Positions 1 to 9,367 of a DNA stretch of 64,000 bases are shown in pieces; the first letter of the stretch is position 1, and each line of letters starts with the position of its first letter. Origin of the DNA: Ignavibacteria bacterium (GTDB taxonomy: Bacteria; Bacteroidota; Ignavibacteria; Ch128b). The notes beneath the pieces were generated by a model, which saw nothing but the letters and a program-made list of their open reading frames with translations, was not told the DNA's origin and did no database searches. The DNA is taken from positions 1 to 64,000 of the forward strand of contig JABLYA010000002.1 in NCBI GenBank assembly GCA_013177855.1. The letters are read 5' to 3'. Position numbers and translations under genes: made by a program.

Positions 1-20
1 CTACAGACATTTTAAAAGAA

Positions 21-262
21 ATCGCATAACTGTAACCTGGTTGATGCACTAAATAATTATTTATGAAAATGTGAAGGTGCAGAGCAACGACCTATTTGTA
101 GTGAAGAATGTACTTTGGATAAAAATTTAAGTCGCATAGCGACAACCTCTTTGTAGAAAAAATGATGAACGACATCAAAAAAAGTCGCGTAGCAACGACC
201 TCTTTGTAGGAAAAATGTTGAACAGCCAAAAATAAAGTCGCGTAGCGACGACCTATTTGTAG
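21..262. repeat. Tandem repeat array, about five degenerate units, period 53-55 bp
   Basis: Five units begin near 21, 76, 131, 184 and 237. The conserved half (about 26 bp) starts with the small palindrome GTCGCGTAGCGAC (stem GTCGC, loop GTA) and ends with ACCTATTTGTAG or ACCTCTTTGTAG. The other half (about 27 bp) is A-rich and also related between units (for example ATGATGAACGACATC against ATGTTGAACAGCC), so the whole 53-bp unit is repeated. Units become more degenerate towards the left edge. No cas gene is in the window. The function is unknown; a transposase-mobilised or REP-like element is possible. Confidence 0.75.
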
Positions 263-290
263 AACGAATTAAGTGCCGAATAAAAAATCA

Positions 291-790
291 AATCCAGAAT
301 GAATGAAATTATTATAGAAAAAACAATTACACATAAAACAAAAATGAATATAAAAACCCCGAAGGGGTTTAATGTGAATAACCCCCAATCACATTGGGGG
401 TAAATGAGAACAAAAAACAAAGAACCCTGAAGGGGTTCAATTACAAGAGAATTTGTTTTAATTGATCTAAAAAATTCCATTTCCGATAAGACATTAAAAA
501 AATTTTGAAATTCACATTCAACCCCTTCAGGGTTGGAAACATCTTTTGACATTATTTCCCCGAGTGCAACTCGGGGCTAATCATATTCAACTCCTTCGGA
601 GTTGAGAAAATTCTTCCAAAAAAACTTGATTTAATTTCCGCGAATTAAAAATAAAATCCAGAATGGATGAAATTATTATAGAAAAAAACAAGCGTCCACA
701 AAAAAACAAAATCCCAAAGGGATGAAATTATTATAGATAAAAATTGCACGTCCCGCCAAAGAACAAAATCCTGAAGGGATGACATTATCT
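291..790. repeat. Cluster of short palindromic REP-like elements
   Basis: This stretch is built from short inverted repeats. Four copies of a unit of the type ATCC(n)GGATGAAATTATTATAGA start near 292, 656, 711 and 769. Other hairpins have different arm sequences: AAACCCC/GGGGTTT at 354-370, CCCCCAAT/ATTGGGGG at 382-400, GAACCC/GGGTTC-type at 422-438, AACCC/GGGTT at 520-534, CCCCGAG/CTCGGGG at 558-576 and CAACTCC/GGAGTTG at 588-604. The arms differ while architecture and flanks are kept, as in repetitive extragenic palindromes. An open reading frame of 99 codons on the minus strand (253-552) is a by-product of the repeats. Confidence 0.7.
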
Positions 791-799
791 GAAAACAAA

Positions 800-1385
800 C
801 GAACGATTGTAATTTTTGATTAATCTATTTTTATCATTAATCCCCCAATATCACTCCTTAGGATTTTTACTTAATCTTATTTAATTTTTTTGTTATAAAA
901 ATTTCACCACTTCCTGGTTATGGGTTGCTAATCTTTTAATTGAATTGAATTGAATTATTAATGAATTACTCGAAAAGAAAAAATCAATCCAACATAAAAT
1001 CAAAATTCTAGAGGAACTTCCAACTTTTTATCATATCTCTATTACAATTAATATTTGGTTTTAAAATCACGATAAATTCAAAAAAATTCTTCCCCCACAT
1101 TAAATTCATTAAACCCTGGAAAATAACTTTTTGAATTTTTGATTATTTTCATCACACTTTATCCAATGAACTGAACGAAATCATTTTGTTAATTCAGCAC
1201 TAAAGACCATAATTTTTTTAATTGATACATTCTATAACGATTCAGAATTTGCATAAAACAAACTCCCATTATTAAAAGCAGTTTGAATTCCATATACTAA
1301 TTTCAAATCATTCATAATTCGTAAATAATCACTTCCTTTGATTTAATTAATTTTGTAAAAGTTTTTTCAACAATAGAGGTGATCA
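800..1385. other. AT-rich intergenic region with no recognisable gene
   Basis: No plausible coding sequence, tRNA or convincing hairpin was seen. The only candidate signal is TAATTTTG at 1348-1355, which fits the Bacteroidota -7 element TAnnTTTG and lies 30 bp before the start of the DUF3078 gene. No TTTG at the expected -33 distance was found, so the promoter call is weak. Confidence 0.5.
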
Positions 1386-2216
1386 ATGAAAAAATTCTTT
1401 TTATTTTTTTTAATAACAGGATTTTGCTTTGCACAGGACACATCAAAAGTCATCATTACGACAAAAGCCAATGCAGGAATCAATATCAGTCAGATTGCAT
1501 TTACCAATTGGGCACAAGGTGGTGAAAATTCTTTTACCTGGACACTGCTCGGTAATCTGATCGTTTCAACTAAATCGGAAAAATGGACAACTAAAAACAC
1601 ATTCAAATTTGCATTCGGAAGAACTAAACTCGGAACACAAGATTTTAGAACAAACGACAACGAATTCTTCATCGAAACTGTGATTTCAAAAAATATCGGC
1701 TGGGCTGTCGATCCATTTATCAGTAATTCAATCAGAAGTCCAATCACAACAGGTTATTCATATAAAACAAAAACTCCAGAACGAATTGCAGATTTCTTTG
1801 ATCCAGGTTATGTTACTCAAACTTTAGGCTTCACTTACGATAAAGTAAAGGGAATCAAAACCCGATTAGGAATTGCTCTTCAGGAAGTTTTTACGAATCG
1901 TCAAAGAAAATTTTCTGATAATCCAGCAACAAAGGATAAGGTAGAGGCTTTCAAACTGGAAACAGGAATTGAGAGTGTAACTTCAAGTGAATTTAAATTG
2001 ATGGAAAATATTAATTACAAAGGTTCACTTCGCCTCTTTTCAAGATTTGAAAATATGAAGTATTGGGATGTTCGTTGGGATAATCTAATCGTCGCGAAAG
2101 TAAATGATTATATAAATGTTAATCTTAACGTTCTTGTAGTTTACGAGAGAAAACAAACTCTCAGAACACAAGTTAAAGAAGCTATTCAACTCGGATTAAT
2201 TTACAATTTACTCTGA
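1386..2216 (+). CDS. DUF3078 family outer-membrane protein
   Basis: The 276-residue product has a signal peptide of about 16 residues ending FCFA-QDTS. The mature part begins with the family hallmark ISQIAFTNWAQGGENS (about residues 34-49), recognised as DUF3078, a Bacteroidota/Chlorobi-type family predicted to form an outer-membrane beta-barrel. The rest shows alternating hydrophobic/polar strands rich in aromatic residues and ends with a strand (IQLGLIYNLL) typical of barrel proteins. The start is supported by GAGGTGAT just upstream. It is followed after 8 bp by the M48 protease gene, so the two may be co-transcribed. The biochemical role of the family is not known to me. Confidence 0.88.
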   Translation: MKKFFLFFLITGFCFAQDTSKVIITTKANAGINISQIAFTNWAQGGENSFTWTLLGNLIVSTKSEKWTTKNTFKFAFGRTKLGTQDFRTNDNEFFIETVISKNIGWAVDPFISNSIRSPITTGYSYKTKTPERIADFFDPGYVTQTLGFTYDKVKGIKTRLGIALQEVFTNRQRKFSDNPATKDKVEAFKLETGIESVTSSEFKLMENINYKGSLRLFSRFENMKYWDVRWDNLIVAKVNDYINVNLNVLVVYERKQTLRTQVKEAIQLGLIYNLL

Positions 2217-2224
2217 GTAGATAA

Positions 2225-3313
2225 ATGGATAAATCAAAAGTTTATAATAAAATTAAAATTACAATTGAAATCATAAGTTTAATACTAAATTTACTTCTAA
2301 TCATTGTTTTGATATTTACACCGCTTTCAAAATTTCTCGAAACAAAAATTTATGAGTACACCTCAAACGATTACATTGCGTTCATTCTTTTTTCACTGAG
2401 CATTGGAATATTAAACTCTATCTACTCAATTCCTTTAAGTTTCTATTCAGGTTATATTATTGAACACAAATTCAAATTATCAAATCAGCGATTCTGGGAT
2501 TGGGTTATAGAAAAACTAAAATCCACTGCTGTTTCGTTTTTAATTTCTTTGCCTCTTATTCTTCTTTTTTACTATCTATTAAAAAATTACGAACTCTGGT
2601 GGTTGTTTATCGCAATCGCTGTATTTTTCTTTTCAATTTTACTTGCCCGAATTGCTCCGACTTTAATCTTTCCAATCTTTTACAAATTCAATCCGCTAAA
2701 TGATGAAAACCTAAAAAACAAATTGACCGAACTTTGCAAAAAATTCGGAATTAACTTCGAAGGTATTTATACATTTAACCTGAGCAAAACAACAAAAAAA
2801 GCTAATGCGGGTTTTACAGGAATTTTTAAATCCAAAAGAATTATACTGAGCGATACTTTAATTGAAAATTTCACAGACGATGAAATTCTAACAGTATTTG
2901 CTCATGAACTGGGTCATTATAAAAAGAGACATATCATAAAAAATGTTTTAATTGGCTTTATAGTTACAACAATTACTTTTTATTTAGTTAATCAACTTTA
3001 CATTTCCTTAATCTTCGGGTTGGGTTTCAAATCTGTTGATCAGATATCAGCACTGCCCATTCTTTTCTTGATTATGAGTATCTTTTCTTTAATAATGATG
3101 CCCGTAACAAATTCCGTATCGAGAAAATTTGAGTATGAAGCTGATGAGTTCGCTGTAAAATCAACAGGTGATAAAAATTCATTTATCTCATCTCTTCAAA
3201 AACTTTCCAGAATAAACTTAGCTGATGAAAATCCAAACCCAATAATAGAATTCATTTTCTACAGCCATCCTTCCATTCAAAAAAGAATTAAACGAATAAA
3301 ACAAATTTCTTGA
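2225..3313 (+). CDS. M48 family zinc metallopeptidase, Ste24/CAAX prenyl protease 1-like
   Basis: The 362-residue integral membrane protease carries the zinc motif HELGH at residues 227-231 and the third-ligand motif EYEAD at 303-307 within NSVSRKFEYEAD, which is the Ste24 form of the family. Hydrophobic segments at about 14-34, 50-75, 100-120, 125-145, 238-258 and 275-295 fit the multi-spanning Ste24 fold. In bacteria lacking prenylation such enzymes probably act in membrane-protein quality control; that is inference. It lies 8 bp behind the DUF3078 gene on the same strand. Length is close to the usual for bacterial Ste24-like proteins (about 400 aa). Confidence 0.9.
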   Translation: MDKSKVYNKIKITIEIISLILNLLLIIVLIFTPLSKFLETKIYEYTSNDYIAFILFSLSIGILNSIYSIPLSFYSGYIIEHKFKLSNQRFWDWVIEKLKSTAVSFLISLPLILLFYYLLKNYELWWLFIAIAVFFFSILLARIAPTLIFPIFYKFNPLNDENLKNKLTELCKKFGINFEGIYTFNLSKTTKKANAGFTGIFKSKRIILSDTLIENFTDDEILTVFAHELGHYKKRHIIKNVLIGFIVTTITFYLVNQLYISLIFGLGFKSVDQISALPILFLIMSIFSLIMMPVTNSVSRKFEYEADEFAVKSTGDKNSFISSLQKLSRINLADENPNPIIEFIFYSHPSIQKRIKRIKQIS

Positions 3314-3395
3314 AAAACTTTCGTATTCCTTTTTCGTATCAAGGTCAGTAATTATTAAATTGCAACAAATAAAAAACAAAAGTGGAGTCATTCAG

Positions 3396-6077
3396 ATGAA
3401 GAGAATTTTAACTCTAATTATTTTAGTATTAGTTATGTTAAATAATTCATATTCACAGCAGCCACCGATAATAGATCGAGAACTTTTCTTTGGCGATCCT
3501 GAAATATCAGGTGCCCAACTTTCTCCCGATGGGAAATATCTCACCTTTCTGAAACAGTATAATAAAATCAGAAATATTTGGATTAAAAAAGTTGATGAAC
3601 CTTTCGAAAACGCAAGACCAATAACTGCTGACACCAAAAGAGCGGTTACAAATTATTTCTGGTCGGAAGATTCAAAATTTATTTTGTATGTTCAGGATAA
3701 AGATGGTGATGAGAATTTCCGCATTTATGCAGTAAATCCATTTGAACCTGGTGATCCTGTCCCGCCTGCCAAAAATTTAACTCCCTACGAAAATGTTCGA
3801 GCAATGATAATTGATGTACCTAAGAAGACACCCAAAGAAATTATTGTTGCATTAAACGATCGAGACCCATCTCTACACGATGTTTATAGACTAAATATCC
3901 TAACAGGAGAACGAAAACTTCTCTATGAAAACAAAGAAAACATCGCAGGCTGGGAAACTGATCTGGATGGAAATTTAAGACTGGCAATTCGTCAAACTGA
4001 AGATGGCGGAACAGAAATTCTAAAACTTGAAAATGGAAAACTCATTAAAATTTATGAAGTAAATTTCGAAGAGACTGCCTACCCTGTCCGTTTTTCAAAG
4101 GATGGAAAATCATTTTACTTAGCCACAAACAAAGGTTCGAAAAGAGATAAAATCCAGCTTGAACTTTTTGATTTGAAGACAGGCAAAACAAAGTTAATTG
4201 ATAAAGACCCGCTTGATGAAGTTGATTTTGCCGGTGCGCTCTTCTCTGACATAACTAATGAACTTTTGATGACTTACTATGTTGGCGAGAAAGTCCGTTA
4301 TTATCCAAAAGAAAAGAAATTCAAAAAAGATTTTGAAACATTATTAACTCAAGTCCCTGATGGCAATATTGGTTTTATGTCAATCACAAACGATGAAAAT
4401 TTGTGGTTAGTTTCTGTTTCAAGTGATATTGATCCTGGATCAGTTTATTTATTTGATAGAAGAACAGGTAAAGCACAATTTGTTTATAAGTCAAGACCAA
4501 ATCTTCCAAGTGAATGGCTCTCTGAAATGAAGCCAGTTAAATACACAGCAAGAGATGGAATGACAATTTATGGTTATTTAACTATTCCAAAAGGACTTGA
4601 ACCAAAGAACTTACCAGTAGTAATGTTAATTCATGGTGGTCCATGGGCAAGAGACAACTGGGGTTACAACCCAATTGCTCAATTTTTAGCGAATAGAGGT
4701 TATGCTGTATTTCAACCCAACTTTAGAGGCTCAACTGGTTACGGCAAAAAATACTTAAATGCCGGAAATAAACAATGGGGTCGTGGTTCGATGCAGCACG
4801 ATATTACCGACGCCGTGAATTTTTTAATTAAAGAAGGAATTGCTGATCCGAAGCGAGTTGCAATTGCTGGTGGTTCTTACGGAGGATATGCAACTCTCGC
4901 AGGACTTGCATTCACACCAGATTTGTATGCATGCGGTTTTGATATTGTTGGACCATCAAACATCATTACACTTTTGAATTCAATTCCGCCATATTGGAAA
5001 CCCGTACAAAAAACTTTCGCAATCCGAGTTGGTGCTAAAGATAATCCTGAAGAACGAAAGATGTTAGAAGAACAATCACCGCTTAATTATGCAACTGAAA
5101 TTAAAGCTCCATTATATGTCGTTCAAGGTGCAAATGACCCGAGAGTTAAAAAGGCAGAGTCTGATCAGATTGTTGCAGCATTGAGAGACCTGGGAAGAGA
5201 TGTTGAGTATATGCTCGCTCCTGACGAAGGACACGGTTACTTAAACGAACTAAATCGACTTGCTATGTTCACTGCAATGGAAAAATTCTTTGCCAAACAT
5301 TTAAAGGGAAGAGTGCAGGAAGATGTTCGAGAAGAAATTCAGAAAAAACTTGACGAACTAATAGTTGATATTTCAAAAGTTGAAGCACCCAAGAAAGTTG
5401 ATTTTGATAAGTCAGAAATTTCAAAACTTGAATTCAATCCTGATAAAATGTTTATCGGAGAATTAAATTATCAATCTGATTTTGAATTGATGGGACAGAA
5501 ATATCATCTGGAAATTAACAGGAAAATTGAAAAAGCAATTTTTGAAGGGAAAGATGTAATTAGAATTATTGAACAGACTGAAGGAATTATGAGCGCCTAC
5601 GATACTCTTGATCTCGATGCAAAAACATTATTCCCAATAAGAAGATACCTTGTTCAGGGACAGGGCTCTATTTCATTGAAATTTGAAAAAGACAAAGTGA
5701 CAGGCTTGATAAAATTCGGTCCTCAAGAAATGCCGATTAATGCAAATGTTGAGAAACCTGTTCTATCTGGAGGTGCTGGAACTGAGCTTGCGATTTCAAC
5801 TCTGCCTTTGAGCGTTGGTTATAAAACTGAATTGCAACAATTTGATTTTATGTCAGGTCAAGCTGAAAAGTATCTATTGGAAGTTGCAGATAAAGAAAAA
5901 GTAAAAATTGGCGAAAAAGAATTTGAAGCTTATAAAGTAAACTTGATATCTCAGAGTGATAACGAGATTAAACAATCTCTCTGGTATGATGTAAAAGATC
6001 AAACGCTTGTCAAAGTTCAAACAAAATTACCTCCACAGGCTGGTGGTGGTTATTTAATTTATGAACTGACGGATTAA
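3396..6077 (+). CDS. S9 family prolyl oligopeptidase with C-terminal extension
   Basis: This secreted serine peptidase has a signal peptide (MKRILTLIILVLVMLNNSYSQ). The start at 3396 is preferred over an in-frame ATG at 3360 because it gives a clean signal peptide and follows a GGAG-like site. Residues about 40-390 form the PD40/WD40-like propeller (for example AQLSPDGKYLTFL). The alpha/beta hydrolase domain follows, with Ser494 in GGSYGG, Asp581 in GANDPRV and His613 in DEGHGY. After about residue 640 there is a beta-rich extension of about 250 residues that ordinary S9 enzymes lack; it faintly resembles DUF3108-type domains. It probably degrades peptides in the periplasm. A terminator follows at 6100-6137. 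Confidence 0.92.
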   Translation: MKRILTLIILVLVMLNNSYSQQPPIIDRELFFGDPEISGAQLSPDGKYLTFLKQYNKIRNIWIKKVDEPFENARPITADTKRAVTNYFWSEDSKFILYVQDKDGDENFRIYAVNPFEPGDPVPPAKNLTPYENVRAMIIDVPKKTPKEIIVALNDRDPSLHDVYRLNILTGERKLLYENKENIAGWETDLDGNLRLAIRQTEDGGTEILKLENGKLIKIYEVNFEETAYPVRFSKDGKSFYLATNKGSKRDKIQLELFDLKTGKTKLIDKDPLDEVDFAGALFSDITNELLMTYYVGEKVRYYPKEKKFKKDFETLLTQVPDGNIGFMSITNDENLWLVSVSSDIDPGSVYLFDRRTGKAQFVYKSRPNLPSEWLSEMKPVKYTARDGMTIYGYLTIPKGLEPKNLPVVMLIHGGPWARDNWGYNPIAQFLANRGYAVFQPNFRGSTGYGKKYLNAGNKQWGRGSMQHDITDAVNFLIKEGIADPKRVAIAGGSYGGYATLAGLAFTPDLYACGFDIVGPSNIITLLNSIPPYWKPVQKTFAIRVGAKDNPEERKMLEEQSPLNYATEIKAPLYVVQGANDPRVKKAESDQIVAALRDLGRDVEYMLAPDEGHGYLNELNRLAMFTAMEKFFAKHLKGRVQEDVREEIQKKLDELIVDISKVEAPKKVDFDKSEISKLEFNPDKMFIGELNYQSDFELMGQKYHLEINRKIEKAIFEGKDVIRIIEQTEGIMSAYDTLDLDAKTLFPIRRYLVQGQGSISLKFEKDKVTGLIKFGPQEMPINANVEKPVLSGGAGTELAISTLPLSVGYKTELQQFDFMSGQAEKYLLEVADKEKVKIGEKEFEAYKVNLISQSDNEIKQSLWYDVKDQTLVKVQTKLPPQAGGGYLIYELTD

Positions 6078-6099
6078 AAATTTGATTTTTAGATGCAGC

Positions 6100-6137
6100 A
6101 AAACGGTGACTGAATTTTGGTCACCGTTTTTTATTTT
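6100..6137 (+). terminator. Rho-independent terminator after the S9 peptidase gene
   Basis: Perfect 11-bp arms AAAACGGTGAC / GTCACCGTTTT are separated by a 9-base loop and followed by a T-rich tract on the plus strand. Confidence 0.85.
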
Positions 6138-6181
6138 AAATTAGTTATAACCAATTATCTACAACAATTCAATGATAAAAA

Positions 6182-6784
6182 ATGAACTCAATCTTTAATC
6201 CCGAAAATCAAAACAAAACTATTGATGGAAAAATTGTTGCCGCATTGGAGAGAATTTCTGAATCTTTCCGAGTTCTATTATGGGAAAAAGCGAAGATTGT
6301 AAAACTAAGTCCAATTCAAATTCAAATTTTAATTTTCATAAAATATCACAAGCCTGAGTTTTGTACTGTAAATTATCTCGCTGAAGAATTTAATATGTCT
6401 CCTCCAACAATCAGTGATGCCGTTAAGATACTAATCCAAAAAAATTTGATTAAAAAGATTACGAATTCAACTGACAAAAGAATTAGTCATTTATACTTAA
6501 CCCGCAAAGGTGAAAAAGTTTTTTCAGAAGCAGCATCATTTGTTCAACCTTTGCTTAAAACAGTCACAAAATTAAATTCGGCTGAGAAAGAAACCTTATT
6601 GTCATCTCTTTTACAAATAATAAATGAATTAAACTCTCAGGAAATTGTAATCACACAAAGGATGTGCTTTACCTGTGTTTATCTAAAGAAAGAGGATGGA
6701 GAATTTTATTGTAATCTTCTTGAGATGAAATTAAAACTAAAAGATTTAAGGATAGACTGCCCGGAACATCAAGCCATCAGTTGA
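6182..6784 (+). CDS. MarR family transcriptional regulator with cysteine-rich C-terminal tail
   Basis: The 200-residue protein has a winged-helix MarR domain (about residues 20-145): helix-turn-helix around YLAEEFNMSPPTISDAVKIL and a wing ending in KRISHLYLTRKGE. The C-terminal 40 residues are unusual: C162-x2-C165-x11-C177-x15-C193-PEH196 could bind zinc or an iron-sulfur cluster, which would make it a metal or redox sensor (inference). It stands alone between the S9 peptidase terminator and the convergent priA gene, so its target is not obvious. Start taken at the first ATG; no strong ribosome site is visible. Confidence 0.85.
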   Translation: MNSIFNPENQNKTIDGKIVAALERISESFRVLLWEKAKIVKLSPIQIQILIFIKYHKPEFCTVNYLAEEFNMSPPTISDAVKILIQKNLIKKITNSTDKRISHLYLTRKGEKVFSEAASFVQPLLKTVTKLNSAEKETLLSSLLQIINELNSQEIVITQRMCFTCVYLKKEDGEFYCNLLEMKLKLKDLRIDCPEHQAIS

Positions 6785-6821
6785 GCAAAATTATATTTAA
6801 CTACCACTAGCTCCGCAGTAA

Positions 6822-9353
6822 TCAAATAGTAGAGACAGGATCAATATCAACAATTAATCGGACATTAGAAATTTTTTTTACTTTCAGATGAAATTCATTT
6901 AAAGCTTTTTTTAGCACACTGTGAAGATAAGCGCCATTTGGATCATAAGCTCGATTACTCTTAATAATTATATGCCAGCGATATCTTCCAGAAATTTTGG
7001 AAATATAAGCAGGAGCTGGTCCAAGTACCTGAATGATTTTTTTATCATAATTCAAAAATTTGTGAAATTCAGTGGCTGCTCTTTTCACCTGATTGATATT
7101 TGGACTCTTAAATTCAATTAAAGCTAATTTATAAAACGGCGGATATTTTGCCTGTTCTCGTTCGATAATTTCTCTTTGATAAAAACCGTAATAATCATTT
7201 TGCTGCACATACTGAAGAGTGTAACTCTCTGGCCTGTATGTTTGAATTGCAACTTCACCTTGCAATTGACTTCTGCCGGCGCGACCCGCCACTTGAGATA
7301 AAAGTTGAAAAGTTTTTTCCGACGAACGAAAGTCAGGAATTAGCATCGTCGATTCCGCTGAAATTACGCCGACAAAAGTTACATCAGGGAAATCAAGTCC
7401 TTTAGCGACCATCTGTGTACCGAGCAGAATATTATACTTACCCTCTCCGAAGTCATTTAATATTCGACTGAAAGAATATTTTTTCTGAGTTGTATCCAAA
7501 TCCATTCGGGCGATTTTTGAACCTGGAATAATTTGTTCAAGCTCATCTTCTACACGTTGAGTGCCGATACCTTTATATTTAATTTCAAGACTTCCACAAA
7601 CAGGACAAGCTGATAATTCTTTCTTTGAATAATTGCAGTAATGACAAACATATTCCTTTTTCACAAGATGATAGGTTAAAGTCACTGAACAATTTTTACA
7701 CAACTCAGTGTATCCGCAATCTGGACAAATTACATAAGTTGCAAATCCTCTTCTGTTCTGGAGAATAATAACCTTTTCATTTTTCGCCAGCGTCCACTTG
7801 ATTTTATCTATCATTGTTTGAGAAAAAGATCCAACCATTCGGTTTTCTTCTTTCTCTTTCCTTAAATCAATTAAATTAATCACTGGCATTAATGCATTAT
7901 CAATTCTCTTTTTAAGTTCGATTAGTTTATACTTCCCGCTCAAAGCATTAAAATAAGACTCAAGTGATGGAGTAGCAGAACCTAAAACCACGACTGCGTT
8001 CTCGACTTTACCTCGCATTATTGCCGTATCTCTGCCATGATAATATGGTGAACTTTCTGACTGTTTGTAAGATGAATCATGTTCCTCGTCTACGATAATT
8101 AATCCAATATTCTTAAGCGGAGCAAAAACTGCGGAACGTGGTCCGAGAACAATTTTATATTCTTGCTTAATTACCGAACGCCATTCATCAAATCTTTCCC
8201 CTGGTGAAAGTCTGCTGTGAAGTACTCCAACCAGATTTCCAAATCTATTTTTAATTCTTCGTATGATTTGCGGTGTCAGTGCAATTTCAGGTACAAGATA
8301 GAGAGCTGTTTTTCCCAATTGAATTATTTTATCAATCAATTCAAGATAAATCTGAGTCTTGCCGCTTGCTGTAACGCCATGAATAAGGAAAATTTCAAAT
8401 TTATTTTCATCGATTGATTTCGAAATTATGTCAATTGCTTTGGTTTGATCTTCAGTCAATTTGAAATCTCTTTTCTCTTCCTGATACAACTCAACATATT
8501 CTCTCTTAACTTCGACTTCAGAGATTTTCACAAATTTCTTTTTTGCAAGAGCTTTGATCACTTGAGCACTTGCCTTTGTTTTTTCAATTAACTCAGCTTG
8601 ACGCATCTTTTTATCCTTTGAAGCAAAAAGCGTAACCAGAACATTAACTTGTTTAATAGATCTTTTTTCAAGTTTGCTTACAAGCTCAGAAAATTCTTCA
8701 ATGCTTAAATCACCTAATTCAACTACTTTTTCTTTTTTTACTTTAACAATTGGTTTTCGCTTTTCAAGAAAAATTGAGGCAAGACCTTTTTTCTCAAGTT
8801 TACTGAGGTAATAATTTATGTTTGATTGAATTCCTTCTTTCTTCAATTTCTTCTTAAGCTCAGAAAAAGAATGTTCTTCTTTTTCAGAAAGCAATCTGAG
8901 TAGTTTGAGATAATTGGTACGTTTTGGATCTGTGTTTTTAATCTCTTCGAAAATATAATTTGGATCAACAACAATGACTTTTTTTGATTCAATATCTGTC
9001 CCTGCTGGTACAGCTGCTTCCAGTACTTCACCCAGTGAGGCAAAGTAATAATCTGCCACCCATCGTGCAAAATTCAAAAACTTTTCATCGAAAAAAGGAA
9101 TTGGATCTAAGATGTCTTCAATCTCTTTTAATTCTTTAAATGAAATTTTTTCCAGTTCTTTTTGATACTCTTTTTCATCAATTACATTAACAATAAATCC
9201 TGTTAAAATTCTTTTGCCTATGGGAGCAACAGCTCTAACACCAACTTGAGCAAGATCGATTAGTTCATCTGGAACTGAATAGTAAAATGTCCTCTCTGTT
9301 GGTATAGCAAAAACAAGTTCGACTAATTTTTTCGGAGATCGAGATTCTTTCAT
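6822..9353 (-). CDS. priA: Primosomal protein N' (replication restart helicase PriA)
   Basis: The 843-residue SF2 3'-5' DNA helicase restarts stalled replication forks. It shows the N-terminal DNA-binding domain (residues about 10-110), Walker A HGVTASGKTQ, Walker B DEEH, a motif III-type GSATPS, and the PriA zinc region with four CxxC pairs (CPDC, CKNC, CHYC, CPVC). The late helicase motif QVAGRAGR is also present. Length is slightly above E. coli PriA because of an insert between the 3'-binding domain and the helicase core (about residues 130-290), a common feature in this phylum. It is the last gene of a three-gene minus-strand unit, 14 bp behind the dehydrogenase gene. Confidence 0.96.
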   Translation of the reverse strand: MKESRSPKKLVELVFAIPTERTFYYSVPDELIDLAQVGVRAVAPIGKRILTGFIVNVIDEKEYQKELEKISFKELKEIEDILDPIPFFDEKFLNFARWVADYYFASLGEVLEAAVPAGTDIESKKVIVVDPNYIFEEIKNTDPKRTNYLKLLRLLSEKEEHSFSELKKKLKKEGIQSNINYYLSKLEKKGLASIFLEKRKPIVKVKKEKVVELGDLSIEEFSELVSKLEKRSIKQVNVLVTLFASKDKKMRQAELIEKTKASAQVIKALAKKKFVKISEVEVKREYVELYQEEKRDFKLTEDQTKAIDIISKSIDENKFEIFLIHGVTASGKTQIYLELIDKIIQLGKTALYLVPEIALTPQIIRRIKNRFGNLVGVLHSRLSPGERFDEWRSVIKQEYKIVLGPRSAVFAPLKNIGLIIVDEEHDSSYKQSESSPYYHGRDTAIMRGKVENAVVVLGSATPSLESYFNALSGKYKLIELKKRIDNALMPVINLIDLRKEKEENRMVGSFSQTMIDKIKWTLAKNEKVIILQNRRGFATYVICPDCGYTELCKNCSVTLTYHLVKKEYVCHYCNYSKKELSACPVCGSLEIKYKGIGTQRVEDELEQIIPGSKIARMDLDTTQKKYSFSRILNDFGEGKYNILLGTQMVAKGLDFPDVTFVGVISAESTMLIPDFRSSEKTFQLLSQVAGRAGRSQLQGEVAIQTYRPESYTLQYVQQNDYYGFYQREIIEREQAKYPPFYKLALIEFKSPNINQVKRAATEFHKFLNYDKKIIQVLGPAPAYISKISGRYRWHIIIKSNRAYDPNGAYLHSVLKKALNEFHLKVKKISNVRLIVDIDPVSTI

Positions 9354-9367
9354 TATTTGAAATTGAT

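Noticed and set aside
21-262. CRISPR-like array of 26-bp repeats with 27-bp spacers
   Set aside because: The spacers are related to each other, the repeat is degenerate and no cas gene is near, so it is a tandem repeat.
253-552. 99-codon open frame on the minus strand with hydrophobic C-terminus
   Set aside because: It lies entirely in the palindromic repeat cluster and has no ribosome site or family resemblance.
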